Assembly (NCBI RefSeq): GCF_900108105.1
Contig: NZ_FNUR01000018.1
Location: forward strand, 1 to 63,660
Length of the DNA: 63,660 bases
Source: Butyrivibrio sp. Su6
GTDB taxonomy: Bacteria > Bacillota > Clostridia > Lachnospirales > Lachnospiraceae
Direction of reading: 5' to 3'
Position 1 is the stretch's first letter, and every line of letters starts with the position of its first letter. Positions 9,413 through 18,908 of this stretch are shown piece by piece. A program made the position numbers and the translations under genes. The notes beneath the pieces were generated by a model that was not told the DNA's origin, did no database searches, and was given only the letters and a program-made list of their open reading frames with translations.

Positions 9413-9446
9413 TGAACGCAGTGGAGCAATCCGTATATCATCAAAA
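9407..9446 (+). repeat. Stop-codon-embracing hairpin repeat, copy A
   Basis: TTTTGATGA at 9407-9415 pairs with TCATCAAAA at 9438-9446; the left arm contains the TGA stop of the MBOAT gene. The loop carries the conserved core GTGGAGCAATCCGT. Related copies are at 27758 and 32075, each with a different outer stem that still pairs. Confidence 0.6.
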
Positions 9447-9474
9447 TGAATAATAATCTAGGAAAATAAAGGTC

Positions 9475-10962
9475 ATGAAAAAAACACTAGCCAATGTATT
9501 TAAAACGATAATCTTCGTATTGCTCCTTGCTCTTGCAATTGCAGCGACTGTCGTGATAGTTAAGAGAAAAGAGAGCGATTACAAATATACCGACTTTTTT
9601 AACGAAGCCAAAAAAGACCACATAGATGTTTTGTTTATGGGCTCATCCCATGTGATAAATGCCATTAACCCGGTATTTCTTTTTGAGGAGTATGGCATAA
9701 CTTCCTACAATATGGGTGGTCACGGAGCAATGCTTCAGGCAACCTACTGGGAGCTTCAGCAGGCACTTGAATACTGCACACCTAAATGGGTTGTTGTAGA
9801 TACTTACATGCTCGAGAAAAACATCAGGTACCTCGATAACAGGGAAGAATTCGACGATGAGGATGAAGTAAATACATCAGTTGAACAGCTCCATTTGAAC
9901 ATGGATGCCTGGCCTTTAAATGATCTTAAAAGACAGGCAATTGATGATCTTATTCAGGATGAGAGCGTAAAAAAAGAATTTCTTTATGAGTTCATTATTT
10001 ACCATAATCGTTGGAAATACCTAAACGAGAGTGATTTTAAGACTATAACCGGAACTGCTGACAGGAACAGACTTTTTGGTGCGGAGATGAGATACCAGGT
10101 AGAGCTTGAACCGGAGCAGTACCCTGTAGTTACAGAGGAAGATCTTTTGAAAGAGGATACAGTTGGAACAGAGTATCTTGAGAAGATAATTGAGCTCTGT
10201 CAGGAGAGAGGTATTCCTGTTGTGCTTACTTATTATCCATTTGCTGCAGAGACCAAGGATCAGGCAGCAGCCATAAGAGCAGGACAGATAGCGGAAAGCT
10301 ATGATGTTCCGTATATCAATATGCTGGACCTTGATGTAATTGATGTTTACTCTGATCTCAATGACCATGGCCATTTGAATGTAGTTGGTTCTAAAAAGGT
10401 TACTGATTACATGGGGCAGTGGCTTTCTGAAACAGGAGATCTGGCAGATCACCGCGGTGATGACTCTTATAGCTATTGGCAGGAATGTGTTGATAATTTC
10501 AATGAGGAGCTTGATGATGTCCTGTTTAGTGAGGACAATTTATATATTAAGCTTGACCTTCTAAACTTAGAAGATTACAATTTCGTGCTGTATGTCAATG
10601 GAGATTCACCAGTCTTTTTGGATGATTATTTAAAGAGAATGATAAGAAATTATTCTATGACTAATAAAATAGATGGTACAAGCGGACCATATATCCTTGT
10701 AAAGGATAACTCTACCGGGAAAACTTACGAGGCCTGTGAGAGTGAGGAACTTACAGCTATGAGTACCGCCCTGGGAACACTTAATTACAGGCCTGTTGAG
10801 CGGTATTTCAGGCTTCTCTACAGCGATGAAGATCCGGATACCAATTATCTGTATGACGAGGCACATTATCTGAATGACATTCAGCTCATCATATATGATG
10901 AAGATGGCGAGATTTTAGAGCATGATTACTATAAGTCAAACGGCGGCAATTACGTTCGTTGA
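9475..10962 (+). CDS. Membrane-anchored SGNH/AlgX-AlgJ-like acyltransferase partner
   Basis: 495 residues with one N-terminal helix (about 8-28), so the bulk is outside the cell. VLFMGSSHVINAINP supplies the nucleophile Ser of block I. The later NDHGHLNVVGSKKVTDYM provides the Asp/His block. Spacing and context (directly after an AlgI-like MBOAT) fit an O-acetyl transfer partner. The last roughly 150 residues are an acidic domain of unknown fold. Confidence 0.7.
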   Translation: MKKTLANVFKTIIFVLLLALAIAATVVIVKRKESDYKYTDFFNEAKKDHIDVLFMGSSHVINAINPVFLFEEYGITSYNMGGHGAMLQATYWELQQALEYCTPKWVVVDTYMLEKNIRYLDNREEFDDEDEVNTSVEQLHLNMDAWPLNDLKRQAIDDLIQDESVKKEFLYEFIIYHNRWKYLNESDFKTITGTADRNRLFGAEMRYQVELEPEQYPVVTEEDLLKEDTVGTEYLEKIIELCQERGIPVVLTYYPFAAETKDQAAAIRAGQIAESYDVPYINMLDLDVIDVYSDLNDHGHLNVVGSKKVTDYMGQWLSETGDLADHRGDDSYSYWQECVDNFNEELDDVLFSEDNLYIKLDLLNLEDYNFVLYVNGDSPVFLDDYLKRMIRNYSMTNKIDGTSGPYILVKDNSTGKTYEACESEELTAMSTALGTLNYRPVERYFRLLYSDEDPDTNYLYDEAHYLNDIQLIIYDEDGEILEHDYYKSNGGNYVR

Positions 10963-10988
10963 GATATATTTTTTAATGGAGGTTTTTT

Positions 10989-11609
10989 ATGAACGATAAG
11001 GTTTGTATCGTAGGAATTGCAGGAGGAACAGCATCGGGCAAGACAACAATTGTCCGCATGATAAAGGAAAAGTTTGGGGATGATATTGTAGTAATCAATC
11101 ATGATTCATATTATAAGGCGCACAATGACTTATCCTATGAGGACAGGACCAGACTTAACTATGATCATCCTGAGTCTTTTGATACAGATCTTCTGATTGA
11201 AGATGTGAAAAAACTTAAGAATAACATAGCTATTGATGTGCCTGTCTATGACTATACCATTCATAACAGGGCTGATGAGACAGTTCATGTTATACCTAAA
11301 AAAGTAATTATTGTAGAGGGTATTCTTATTCTTGAGAACAAGGAACTCAGAGACCTTATGGATATCAAGGTCTTTGTGGAGACTGACGCAGATGAGAGAC
11401 TTATGAGAAGAATTCGCCGTGATATGGTTGAGCGAGCACGTAGCATTGATTCAATCCTGAAGCAGTACACAGAGACTGTTAAGCCAATGCATGAGCAGTT
11501 CGTAGAACCTAGCAAGAAATACGCTGATATCATCATCCCTCGTGGCGGAGAGAACTTAACAGGTATCAGCATTCTTCAGGAGCACTTAAAGCTCATGATG
11601 CAGGAGTGA
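10989..11609 (+). CDS. udk: Uridine kinase
   Basis: 206 residues, full length for Udk. The Walker A region is GIAGGTASGKTT. NHDSYYKAHNDLSYEDR and NYDHPESFDTDLL are the conserved uridine-binding segments. RRIRRDMVERARSIDSIL belongs to the lid region. It phosphorylates uridine or cytidine with ATP or GTP. Ribosome binding site GGAGG is 9 bases before ATG 10989. Its place inside a glycan operon suggests it supports the UTP supply for UDP-sugars, but it may simply be a housekeeping gene carried along. Confidence 0.92.
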   Translation: MNDKVCIVGIAGGTASGKTTIVRMIKEKFGDDIVVINHDSYYKAHNDLSYEDRTRLNYDHPESFDTDLLIEDVKKLKNNIAIDVPVYDYTIHNRADETVHVIPKKVIIVEGILILENKELRDLMDIKVFVETDADERLMRRIRRDMVERARSIDSILKQYTETVKPMHEQFVEPSKKYADIIIPRGGENLTGISILQEHLKLMMQE

Positions 11610-11641
11610 TATGGCGTTAAACTTTTGGGGAGGACTGTATT

Positions 11642-12766
11642 TTGTTGCAAATTGTTGGTGAGGTTTTTAAGCTGATATTTTGGCTGCTTTGTGCGCCAAT
11701 GGTTATCGGTTTGCTATTCAACTTTATATTGCCGAAAGAGAAGAGAAGTGTTGGAGTGACTTTTCTGCTTGGCTTTTTGATCTACCTTGCAGTATTTGAG
11801 GTTATCGCAATATATTGCATGACTACGATAATGTATAGTGCATTTGCATACTGTGTGAAATACTTTTTGATAGCTTCATGGATACTGATAGTGCTGGGAA
11901 TAGTAAGAGCTTGTTACGCTTATTTTATCAAAAAGGATAGAAACTTTATAGTGTCCGATAAAGCCATAGTAATGAAGATTACTGCTCCTAAAGTCTACTG
12001 GCTTCTTTTCTTTGGACTCCTTGCATTTCAACTTGTAATGGCAGTTGTTATGGCGAGCTTTGATGGCGACGATGCGTATTATGTGGTTGAGTCATTGCTT
12101 GCGCAGCAGGCTGATGTTATGAATACGATTTTACCCTATACCGGAAATTCTACTTCCCTTGATATTAGGCACGCTCTTGCTGTTATAACTATGTGGATTG
12201 GTTTTATTGCCAAGGTAAGCGGTGTTCATGCAACAATTGTGTCACACTCTGTTATACCACTATTATTCATTCCGCTAGTTTACCTGGTTTACGCACAGAT
12301 TGGTAAAGTTCTTTTTAAAGATAAAAAAGAGATGGTGCCTGTATTTCTGATTATTGTGAGCTTTCTCATGATGTTTGGAAATGTTTCGCACTACACTCCT
12401 GCAACTTTCTTTTTGATGAGGACATGGCAGGGAAAAGCTATGGTTGGAAATCTGGTATTCCCTATGATTTTCTGGATTTTCCTTGAGATGTATGAGAATG
12501 TGAATGCTAATAATAAAGAAATATCTGTGGATAAAGCAGGTACAAGTTCAGCTTATTTGTGGATAATGCTTGCTCTTGTAAATATGCTATCAGGCATGTG
12601 CAGTGCTATGGGAGTTATCTTTGGAAGTGGGATAATAGCTCTTTTATCACTTCTTCTTTTGATATTTAGCAGGAATTTGAAGGTTATTATAGGAGCTTTC
12701 TTTTGCATGATACCAAACCTTATCTATCTGGCTCTTTACTTCTCAATCTGGACAAGTGGCATGTGA
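11642..12766 (+). CDS. DUF6077-type membrane protein, N-terminal part (gene split)
   Basis: 374 residues from TTG 11642, with GGGGAGGA upstream. About ten membrane helices are present. SFDGDDAYYVVES after residue 138 and the region near residue 250 look like the DUF6077 family as remembered from Lachnospiraceae glycan loci. The frame stops with TGA at 12764-12766 inside a helix-rich region. The next frame (12756 or 12777 onward) carries what looks like the rest of the same protein. This is either a one-base frameshift or a real two-subunit form. Confidence 0.6.
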   Translation: MLQIVGEVFKLIFWLLCAPMVIGLLFNFILPKEKRSVGVTFLLGFLIYLAVFEVIAIYCMTTIMYSAFAYCVKYFLIASWILIVLGIVRACYAYFIKKDRNFIVSDKAIVMKITAPKVYWLLFFGLLAFQLVMAVVMASFDGDDAYYVVESLLAQQADVMNTILPYTGNSTSLDIRHALAVITMWIGFIAKVSGVHATIVSHSVIPLLFIPLVYLVYAQIGKVLFKDKKEMVPVFLIIVSFLMMFGNVSHYTPATFFLMRTWQGKAMVGNLVFPMIFWIFLEMYENVNANNKEISVDKAGTSSAYLWIMLALVNMLSGMCSAMGVIFGSGIIALLSLLLLIFSRNLKVIIGAFFCMIPNLIYLALYFSIWTSGM

Positions 12767-12776
12767 GGTGACCTAT

Positions 12777-13559
12777 ATGTACGGAATATTCATGGAGTGC
12801 TGGGTTGCACTGAAATTGTATGGCGGAAATGGAGTGCTGCTTTTAATGTTTTTGGCAGCTGCTATCTACATTGTGGCCAGTGAAAAAGATATAAAAAAGA
12901 AAATCGTTTTAGGCATACTGCCGCTGGTAATCCTTATAGTATTTCTTTTCCCTATCACTAAGATTGTCTATGTGGCGCTGTTTGATGATGGGAGTGATAC
13001 ATATTACAGGATATTGTGGCTTATTCCTATGTACGTGGTTATAGGATATGGTGCCTGCAAGGCTGTCATGAACTTCAAAAAGGTTGCTGTAAGAAGAGGA
13101 ATGCTGGCGCTTATACTGTTGATAATTGCCGTGACAGGTTCTTTTGTTTATGCCAATCAGTATATGTCAAAGGCTGAGAATCTCTATCACATTCCTCAAA
13201 ACGTTATTGATATCTGTGAAGTCATAGCGCCTGAGGATGGAGAACCAAGAGTTAGAGCAGCATTCCCATCTGAGCTTGTGCATTTCGTAAGACAATACGA
13301 TACAGATATACTCATGCCCTATGGCCGCGAGATGGTAGTAACACAGTGGGATTATTACAATGCTGTGTATGAAGTTATGGAAAAGCCGGAGACAATAGAT
13401 GCCACAGCTCTTTTGGAAGCAACCAGGCAGACTAAGTGTCATTACATTGTTATTGCTGATAGCAGAAAAATAGATGGTAATCTGGTGAATATGGGACTTG
13501 ATGCGATAGCAAACATTGATGGATATACCATTTATGAGGATCCGATGGTAGAGAAGTAA
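12777..13559 (+). CDS. DUF6077-type membrane protein, C-terminal part (gene split)
   Basis: 260 residues from ATG 12777; a GTG at 12756 in the same frame overlaps the upstream gene. GAGGTG six bases before ATG 12777 could allow independent re-initiation. About four helices are followed by an extracytoplasmic tail containing VRAAFPSELVHFVRQY and MPYGREMVV, which resembles the end of DUF6077 proteins. It most likely forms one functional protein with the upstream piece. Function unknown; a role in building or exporting surface glycan is suggested by context. Confidence 0.55.
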   Translation: MYGIFMECWVALKLYGGNGVLLLMFLAAAIYIVASEKDIKKKIVLGILPLVILIVFLFPITKIVYVALFDDGSDTYYRILWLIPMYVVIGYGACKAVMNFKKVAVRRGMLALILLIIAVTGSFVYANQYMSKAENLYHIPQNVIDICEVIAPEDGEPRVRAAFPSELVHFVRQYDTDILMPYGREMVVTQWDYYNAVYEVMEKPETIDATALLEATRQTKCHYIVIADSRKIDGNLVNMGLDAIANIDGYTIYEDPMVEK

Positions 13560-13571
13560 TGGTATAAATGG

Positions 13572-15764
13572 ATGAAAAGAAATAAACAGCTGATCTGCAT
13601 AGGCGTAGTCCTACTATCAATTTTGGCAATTTGTTTAGTGAAGAAATTGGCTATAGAGGATGAAGAGAAGTCGCCAATTGTTATATCTGAGGTGTGTCCT
13701 CATAATGTTACGGCGGCCTATGACGATAACGGAGATTACGGTGCAGATTATATAGAACTTTATAATAGGTCAGACTCGAGTGTTAACCTTAAGGGATGGA
13801 GCCTGTCAGATAGTGGGGAAAACTTAAGAAAATTTATTTTTCCTGATTTTATCGTAGAGCCAGGGCAGTGTATTATTGCCTGGTGCAGTGATAATACTGA
13901 CGATATAAGTCTCTATCGAGATGATTATGTTCCTGTGGATGTTCATGGATTATCTTTTCATATATCTGATGGAGAAGAGTGCATCCTGACTGATCCTGAG
14001 GGACAGGTTGTATCTAGCGCTGTCATTGCTAGTGGATTTTCGGATGACAAGGTGGTTTCGCTTATTGGTGATGATTACTATATTTCAGATCCTTCTCCTT
14101 ATTATGTAGAGCAGACACCTCCGGTGGAAAAAAGGAACCTTGATGCACCGACATATTCTGTTGAAGGTGGTTGGTTTACGGATAATGTCGTTGTAGAACT
14201 ATCTGCAAAAGAAGGGGAGATTTATTACACTTTAGATGGTTCAATTCCTGATGAGAGTTCAATTAAATACACAGGAGCTATTACTATAGAAAACAGGACC
14301 GATGAGCCTAATATCTATTCTAATATCGGAGGTATATCTTCTGAGAATAATTATCTGCCTGATTATAATGTGGATAAAGGTACTGCTTTGAAAGCAGTGG
14401 CCATATCTGCAGATGGAAAGAGTGATGTGGTTTGCAACACGTATTTCGTTGGACTTGATGAGTCTGAGTATGAAGGAATTGGTATATTATCTGTTTCTTT
14501 TGATCCGGATGATTTTTTTGGATATGAGAAGGGAATATACGTTTATGGTAAAGTTTATGATCTTCTTTATGCGAAATTCGACATGGAACGAGCAGATATC
14601 GACGATGTCAAATATACCCATTTTGGAAAAAAAGGACGCGGATGGGAGCGAGAAGTTGGGGTGGAGTTTTTTACATCAAACCATGTGAAGATTTATTCGC
14701 AAACTGCTGGTATTCGTGTTCATGGAGGATGGACACGAGAGATGAATCAAAAGAATTTCCAAATATATGCAAGGGAAGAATATGATGGAAACAATTCTTT
14801 TAACTATGACTTTTTTGATAATGGCTTAATATTTGATAAGTTGATGCTCCGTAGCGGTGGGTCAACGGATATGTATGTTTCCAAGATAAGAGATGTGTTA
14901 GTACATTCGCTTGTAAATGACAGAGAGATTGGTACTCAAAGGTCTGTGCCATATGCGGTGTTTTTAAATGGCGAGTATTGGGGACTGTACAATCTTCAGG
15001 AAACTATAGGCACAAGTTATATTGAAGAGTATTATGGCGTCCCTCAGAACAATGTGGTTATCATTAAAAATGGTGAGTCCAGGACGAACGATGCAAATGA
15101 TGTATCGTTGTATGATGATGTTGTTACTTTTGCCACAGAAAATGATATGTCTATTGTGGATAACTACCGCGAATTTGAAAAAAAAGTGGATATTCAGAGT
15201 CTTATAGACTATTATGCAATCGAGACTTATGTGGCTAATTCTGATACATACAAGAATAATTATGCAGTTTGGCGAAGCCGTGATCCAGGGCTAACGGAAT
15301 ATGAAGACTGCAGGTGGCGCTGGCTCTTATTTGACCTTGATGATTCCTGCGCAATGAACATAGGGGCCAATACTGCTGATATAGATTCATTCGTCACAGG
15401 AAACTGGTATGACAATAATCCTCTAAATGGAGATGAGCTTTTTACAGCTCTTTGTGCTAACCAGGAGTTTAGAGAGAGGTTTGCAGATTCTTTTACAGAA
15501 ATAGCAACAAATAATTTTGATTACGAGACAGTATCTGCAAAGCTTTGGGCAATGGCAGATAGGTATAAAGCAGCAACTATCAAGTCTAATAACAGGTTCA
15601 GAGGAGATTTTGCTCTTGATGATTATCCTGGTTTTGAGGGATATGAAGCTCCTTACGACGAAGAAGATTACCAAAAAGATATTGAGATTTTGGATGCATT
15701 CTTCAGAGACAGGGCAGGGTATATAATAAACTATATGTATGAGGATTTGGGGATTACCAATTAA
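13572..15764 (+). CDS. Surface CotH-like kinase with lamin-tail and chitobiase-type domains
   Basis: 730 residues with an N-terminal membrane anchor (about 6-24) and an extracellular body. Residues about 35-130 look like a lamin-tail (LTD) domain with YIELYNRSD and LKGWSLSD. Residues about 200-290 contain YYTLDGSIPDESS, a CHB_HEX_C-type beta domain. The rest is CotH-like: IRVHGGWTRE, KLMLRSGG, NGEYWGLYNLQE and RWRWLLFDLDDSC, the last holding the metal-binding Asp. CotH proteins are atypical kinases that phosphorylate secreted or surface proteins. Tyr and Asp are abundant. It lies between the split DUF6077 genes and LicD. Confidence 0.75.
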   Translation: MKRNKQLICIGVVLLSILAICLVKKLAIEDEEKSPIVISEVCPHNVTAAYDDNGDYGADYIELYNRSDSSVNLKGWSLSDSGENLRKFIFPDFIVEPGQCIIAWCSDNTDDISLYRDDYVPVDVHGLSFHISDGEECILTDPEGQVVSSAVIASGFSDDKVVSLIGDDYYISDPSPYYVEQTPPVEKRNLDAPTYSVEGGWFTDNVVVELSAKEGEIYYTLDGSIPDESSIKYTGAITIENRTDEPNIYSNIGGISSENNYLPDYNVDKGTALKAVAISADGKSDVVCNTYFVGLDESEYEGIGILSVSFDPDDFFGYEKGIYVYGKVYDLLYAKFDMERADIDDVKYTHFGKKGRGWEREVGVEFFTSNHVKIYSQTAGIRVHGGWTREMNQKNFQIYAREEYDGNNSFNYDFFDNGLIFDKLMLRSGGSTDMYVSKIRDVLVHSLVNDREIGTQRSVPYAVFLNGEYWGLYNLQETIGTSYIEEYYGVPQNNVVIIKNGESRTNDANDVSLYDDVVTFATENDMSIVDNYREFEKKVDIQSLIDYYAIETYVANSDTYKNNYAVWRSRDPGLTEYEDCRWRWLLFDLDDSCAMNIGANTADIDSFVTGNWYDNNPLNGDELFTALCANQEFRERFADSFTEIATNNFDYETVSAKLWAMADRYKAATIKSNNRFRGDFALDDYPGFEGYEAPYDEEDYQKDIEILDAFFRDRAGYIINYMYEDLGITN

Positions 15765-15794
15765 GGAAATAAAGAAAGTAGTGTTTCAAGTTTT

Positions 15795-16664
15795 ATGGAA
15801 AAAGAAGTACAGGATTATTTAGACAGAGTGCATGAGTCAGATTTTGCCATGCTCTCTGAGGTTGACAGGATTTGTAAAAAATATGATATTCAGTATTATC
15901 TTCATGGTGGTACATTCCTTGGTGCAGTAAGACATCAGGACTTTATTCCTTGGGATGATGATGTGGATATTTTGTTTTTAAGAGCGGATTATGAGAGATT
16001 TTTGGATGCCTTTGAAAAAGAGGCTGATCCTAGATTTCAGCTTTTGAGATTTGAAAGATATCCACAGTTCTTTGATTTTATCAGTAAGATAGCTGATACA
16101 GAACTGACCTATGAAGGAACTACATTTGGAGCAGAGGATTTTTACGAGAATAGATATTCTCATCCAACACTTGATCTGTTTGTTTTTGATATAGAAGATG
16201 ACAATCACAAGTGGCAGCTTATCAGGATGAAGCTTCTATATGCCTTGGCTATGGGACACAGACCTTATGTTGATTACAGTAAGTTCAAAGGAATTATGAA
16301 AGTTGTGGCCTTTGTGCTTGCAAATGTTGGAAAGCTGATCCCATTTAAAAAGATTGCAATGAAGTACATTGGACTTCAGATGCAGGGCGGAATTGCAAGG
16401 CTTGCTGATGGAGATAATGATAAGTTTTATGATGGTAAAAAAGTACTCTTTATCTCCAACGAGCAGCCGGATCCCAGGTACTGGGGCCTTGATTTTGATG
16501 TTGAGCATTTAGTGTATGGACCTGATACAGCGCTTATCAGAGGAAAAGAGTTCCCTATTCCCAAACTCCATGACAAGTGGCTTAAAAAAACCTATGGAGA
16601 TTACATGGCGCTTCCACCAAAGGAAAAACAGGTGCCTATGCATGTGAATATAATTAAAGAGTGA
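15795..16664 (+). CDS. LicD family phosphotransferase
   Basis: 289 residues. The LicD/fukutin core motif is clear: YYLHGGTFLGAVRHQ followed by IPWDDDVDILF, whose acidic cluster binds metal. LicD proteins transfer phosphocholine or other phospho-alditols from CDP donors to glycans; the nucleotidyltransferase-like fold is shared with fukutin. The next gene is a CDP-forming cytidylyltransferase 26 bases downstream, which supports a CDP-activated donor. The actual donor (choline, ribitol or glycerol) cannot be read. Confidence 0.85.
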   Translation: MEKEVQDYLDRVHESDFAMLSEVDRICKKYDIQYYLHGGTFLGAVRHQDFIPWDDDVDILFLRADYERFLDAFEKEADPRFQLLRFERYPQFFDFISKIADTELTYEGTTFGAEDFYENRYSHPTLDLFVFDIEDDNHKWQLIRMKLLYALAMGHRPYVDYSKFKGIMKVVAFVLANVGKLIPFKKIAMKYIGLQMQGGIARLADGDNDKFYDGKKVLFISNEQPDPRYWGLDFDVEHLVYGPDTALIRGKEFPIPKLHDKWLKKTYGDYMALPPKEKQVPMHVNIIKE

Positions 16665-16690
16665 TTTTTATTACGAAAAGAGGAAAGAAT

Positions 16691-17404
16691 ATGAAAACTG
16701 TAGCACTGATCATTGCAGGCGGCACAGGAGCCAGAATGCATCAGGATATTCCAAAACAGTTTCTGACAGTTAATGAGAAACCGGTTATAGTATATACTTT
16801 GGAGGCTTTTCAGAATCATCCTGAAATAGACTCAATCGCAGTTGTCTGCGTAGATGGATGGGAGCAGATGCTTTTGGCATATGCCAAACAGTTTAATATA
16901 ACAAAGCTTGAGCATATAGTTAAAGGTGGAGACAATGGACAGGGATCCATACGAAACGGTGTTTATGAGCTTGAGAAGTTTTTTGACAAGGATGATATTG
17001 TGCTTATCCACGATGCCATCAGACCCATGGTTTCAGCGGAGATTATATCAGACTGTATCATGAAGACAAAACAGTATGGCAATGCTATAACAGCCATTCC
17101 ATGCGCTGAGGCCATGCTTACAACTGACGATGGAGTAGTGTCTGAGGAGTCTTACTCAAGAGATAAATTAAAGAGAACTCAGACTCCACAGGGCTTTAAG
17201 CTTGGAGAGATCTGTGATCTTCACAGACAGGCACTTGAAAAAGGAATTACAGCATCTGTTGCTTCCTGTACACTTATGATCGAGATGGGCAAAAAGGTGT
17301 ATTTTTCTCAAGGATCTGAAAAGAATATCAAGCTCACAACAGTAGATGACATCGATATTTTTAAGGCACTTCTTATGAGTAAAAGAAGTGAGTGGCTTAA
17401 GTAA
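16691..17404 (+). CDS. IspD/TarI-like cytidylyltransferase
   Basis: 237 residues from ATG 16691, with AGAGGAAAG upstream. LIIAGGTGARM is the CTP-binding loop, LIHDAIRPMV the metal/ligand block and KRTQTPQGF the late conserved block. The canonical IspD TDDA motif is replaced by ASCTLMIEMG, which fits TarI-like pentitol-phosphate enzymes better. A typical IspD is present at 61029, so this copy is probably specialised to make a CDP-alditol such as CDP-ribitol for the adjacent LicD. Substrate is inferred. Confidence 0.75.
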   Translation: MKTVALIIAGGTGARMHQDIPKQFLTVNEKPVIVYTLEAFQNHPEIDSIAVVCVDGWEQMLLAYAKQFNITKLEHIVKGGDNGQGSIRNGVYELEKFFDKDDIVLIHDAIRPMVSAEIISDCIMKTKQYGNAITAIPCAEAMLTTDDGVVSEESYSRDKLKRTQTPQGFKLGEICDLHRQALEKGITASVASCTLMIEMGKKVYFSQGSEKNIKLTTVDDIDIFKALLMSKRSEWLK

Positions 17405-17412
17405 GGGGAGTT

Positions 17413-18888
17413 ATGTTATTCAATTCTTATGAGTTTATGCTGGCTTTTATGCCGGTATTCATTATCGGGTATTTCCTGATAAGGCATTTTTATAGAGAAA
17501 ATGAGAAGCTAATGAGACTGTGCAATTTGTGGATAATTGCAGGCTCATTAGTTTTTTATGCACTTTTTGGAGTGAAAAATATATTGGTATTATTAGCCAG
17601 TATAGTATTAAATGCGATCTTTATTCTGGTTCTAAATTCTATCAAGGATAAAGGCACAAATGGTGAAAACACGTCACAGCGTTTGTTGTTGGCAGTTGGA
17701 ATAATACTAAACGTTCTTGCACTTCTATTATTTAAATTTAAGGGGGCTTTCTTTCCGATAGCAATAAGCTTCTATACTTTCAATCAGATAGCTTATCTTG
17801 TGGATTTTTATCGGGGAGACATCGAGGAATTCGACCTGTTTGAATATCTTTCATACATTCTCTTTTTTCCGAAACTCCTTCAGGGACCGCTTATGAGTTA
17901 TGGGGACTTTGTGAGCCAGTTAAGGGATTTAGCGAAAAAGAGCCTTGATTGGGAATTAGTAATGAGAGGACTTCTCCTTATTTCTTTGGGCCTTTTCAAA
18001 AAAGTGATTCTTGCTGATACCATTGGTAAGGCTGTGGATTATGGATATAATTCTTTGGCAACCCTTGGCTGGTGGGAGGCTGTGCTTGTTGCTGTATTCT
18101 ATTCATTTCAGCTTTACTTTGATTTTAGCGGATATTGTGATGTTGCTAGCGGAATCTGCATGATTTTTGGTCTTGAACTTAGTCTTAACTTTGATTCTCC
18201 GTATAAGGCAGTTAATATAATAGATTTTTGGAACAGATGGCATATTACACTAACTAAGTTTTTTACCAGGTATATCTATATTCCTCTTGGAGGCAGCAGG
18301 AAGGGCGCTGTCAGGACATATGTAAATATCATGATAGTTTTCCTAATAAGTGGACTTTGGCATGGAAGTGGCTGGACCTTTATTGTATGGGGAGTTATGC
18401 ATGGTGTTCTAAATATGTTAACAAGGGCGATTGGAAGTATAAATCGCAAAGAAAATGGTTCTCCCGTGGAAAAAAAGATTACAAGAGCTGTTGTTTGTGG
18501 AAAACGTCTTTTTACTTTTATCTACGTAACAATAGCCTGGGTGTTCTTTAGAGCAAATACTATTTCAGATGCAGCACTGTTATTTAAGCGCATGTTTAGC
18601 GGCGGTATCAGACCTTACTATAGTGACTTCGCCAATTATTTCAGACTTGATGAGATATGGTATGTGTTTAAGCTTACGTCAATAGTGAAGTTTAACTTTG
18701 CATGGGATCTGTGCATGTGGTTATTCCTTGCTTTTTCAATTGCAATCGTGTTCTTTGGAAAAAGCGCCATAAATTATGCAAAAGAGTGCAAGATTGGCAT
18801 TGGTACAACACTTTTGACAGCGGCACTTTTGGTGTGGTGTGTACTTAGCTTCGGAGGAGTAAGCACATTCCTCTACATGAATTTCTGA
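17413..18888 (+). CDS. MBOAT family O-acyltransferase (AlgI-like), second copy
   Basis: 491 residues, polytopic, 8 bases after the cytidylyltransferase with a GGGGAG site. Family motifs: FFPKLLQGPLMSY, FWNRWHITLTKFFTRY and LISGLWHGSGWTFIVWG with the catalytic His. It would hand acyl groups across the membrane. Two SGNH-like proteins follow (18909 and 20009), so this is a second complete acylation module; sequence differs clearly from the copy at 7961. Confidence 0.9.
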   Translation: MLFNSYEFMLAFMPVFIIGYFLIRHFYRENEKLMRLCNLWIIAGSLVFYALFGVKNILVLLASIVLNAIFILVLNSIKDKGTNGENTSQRLLLAVGIILNVLALLLFKFKGAFFPIAISFYTFNQIAYLVDFYRGDIEEFDLFEYLSYILFFPKLLQGPLMSYGDFVSQLRDLAKKSLDWELVMRGLLLISLGLFKKVILADTIGKAVDYGYNSLATLGWWEAVLVAVFYSFQLYFDFSGYCDVASGICMIFGLELSLNFDSPYKAVNIIDFWNRWHITLTKFFTRYIYIPLGGSRKGAVRTYVNIMIVFLISGLWHGSGWTFIVWGVMHGVLNMLTRAIGSINRKENGSPVEKKITRAVVCGKRLFTFIYVTIAWVFFRANTISDAALLFKRMFSGGIRPYYSDFANYFRLDEIWYVFKLTSIVKFNFAWDLCMWLFLAFSIAIVFFGKSAINYAKECKIGIGTTLLTAALLVWCVLSFGGVSTFLYMNF

Positions 18889-18908
18889 TAACTAATAGGA
18901 TTAATTTG

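Noticed and set aside
14413..14688. Alternative plus-strand frame inside the CotH gene
   Set aside because: Out-of-frame shadow; the CotH frame is continuous with recognisable domains.
16691..17404. Treating the two IspD-like genes as redundant ispD copies
   Set aside because: The copy at 16691 lacks the TDDA block and is linked to LicD, so a different substrate is more likely.
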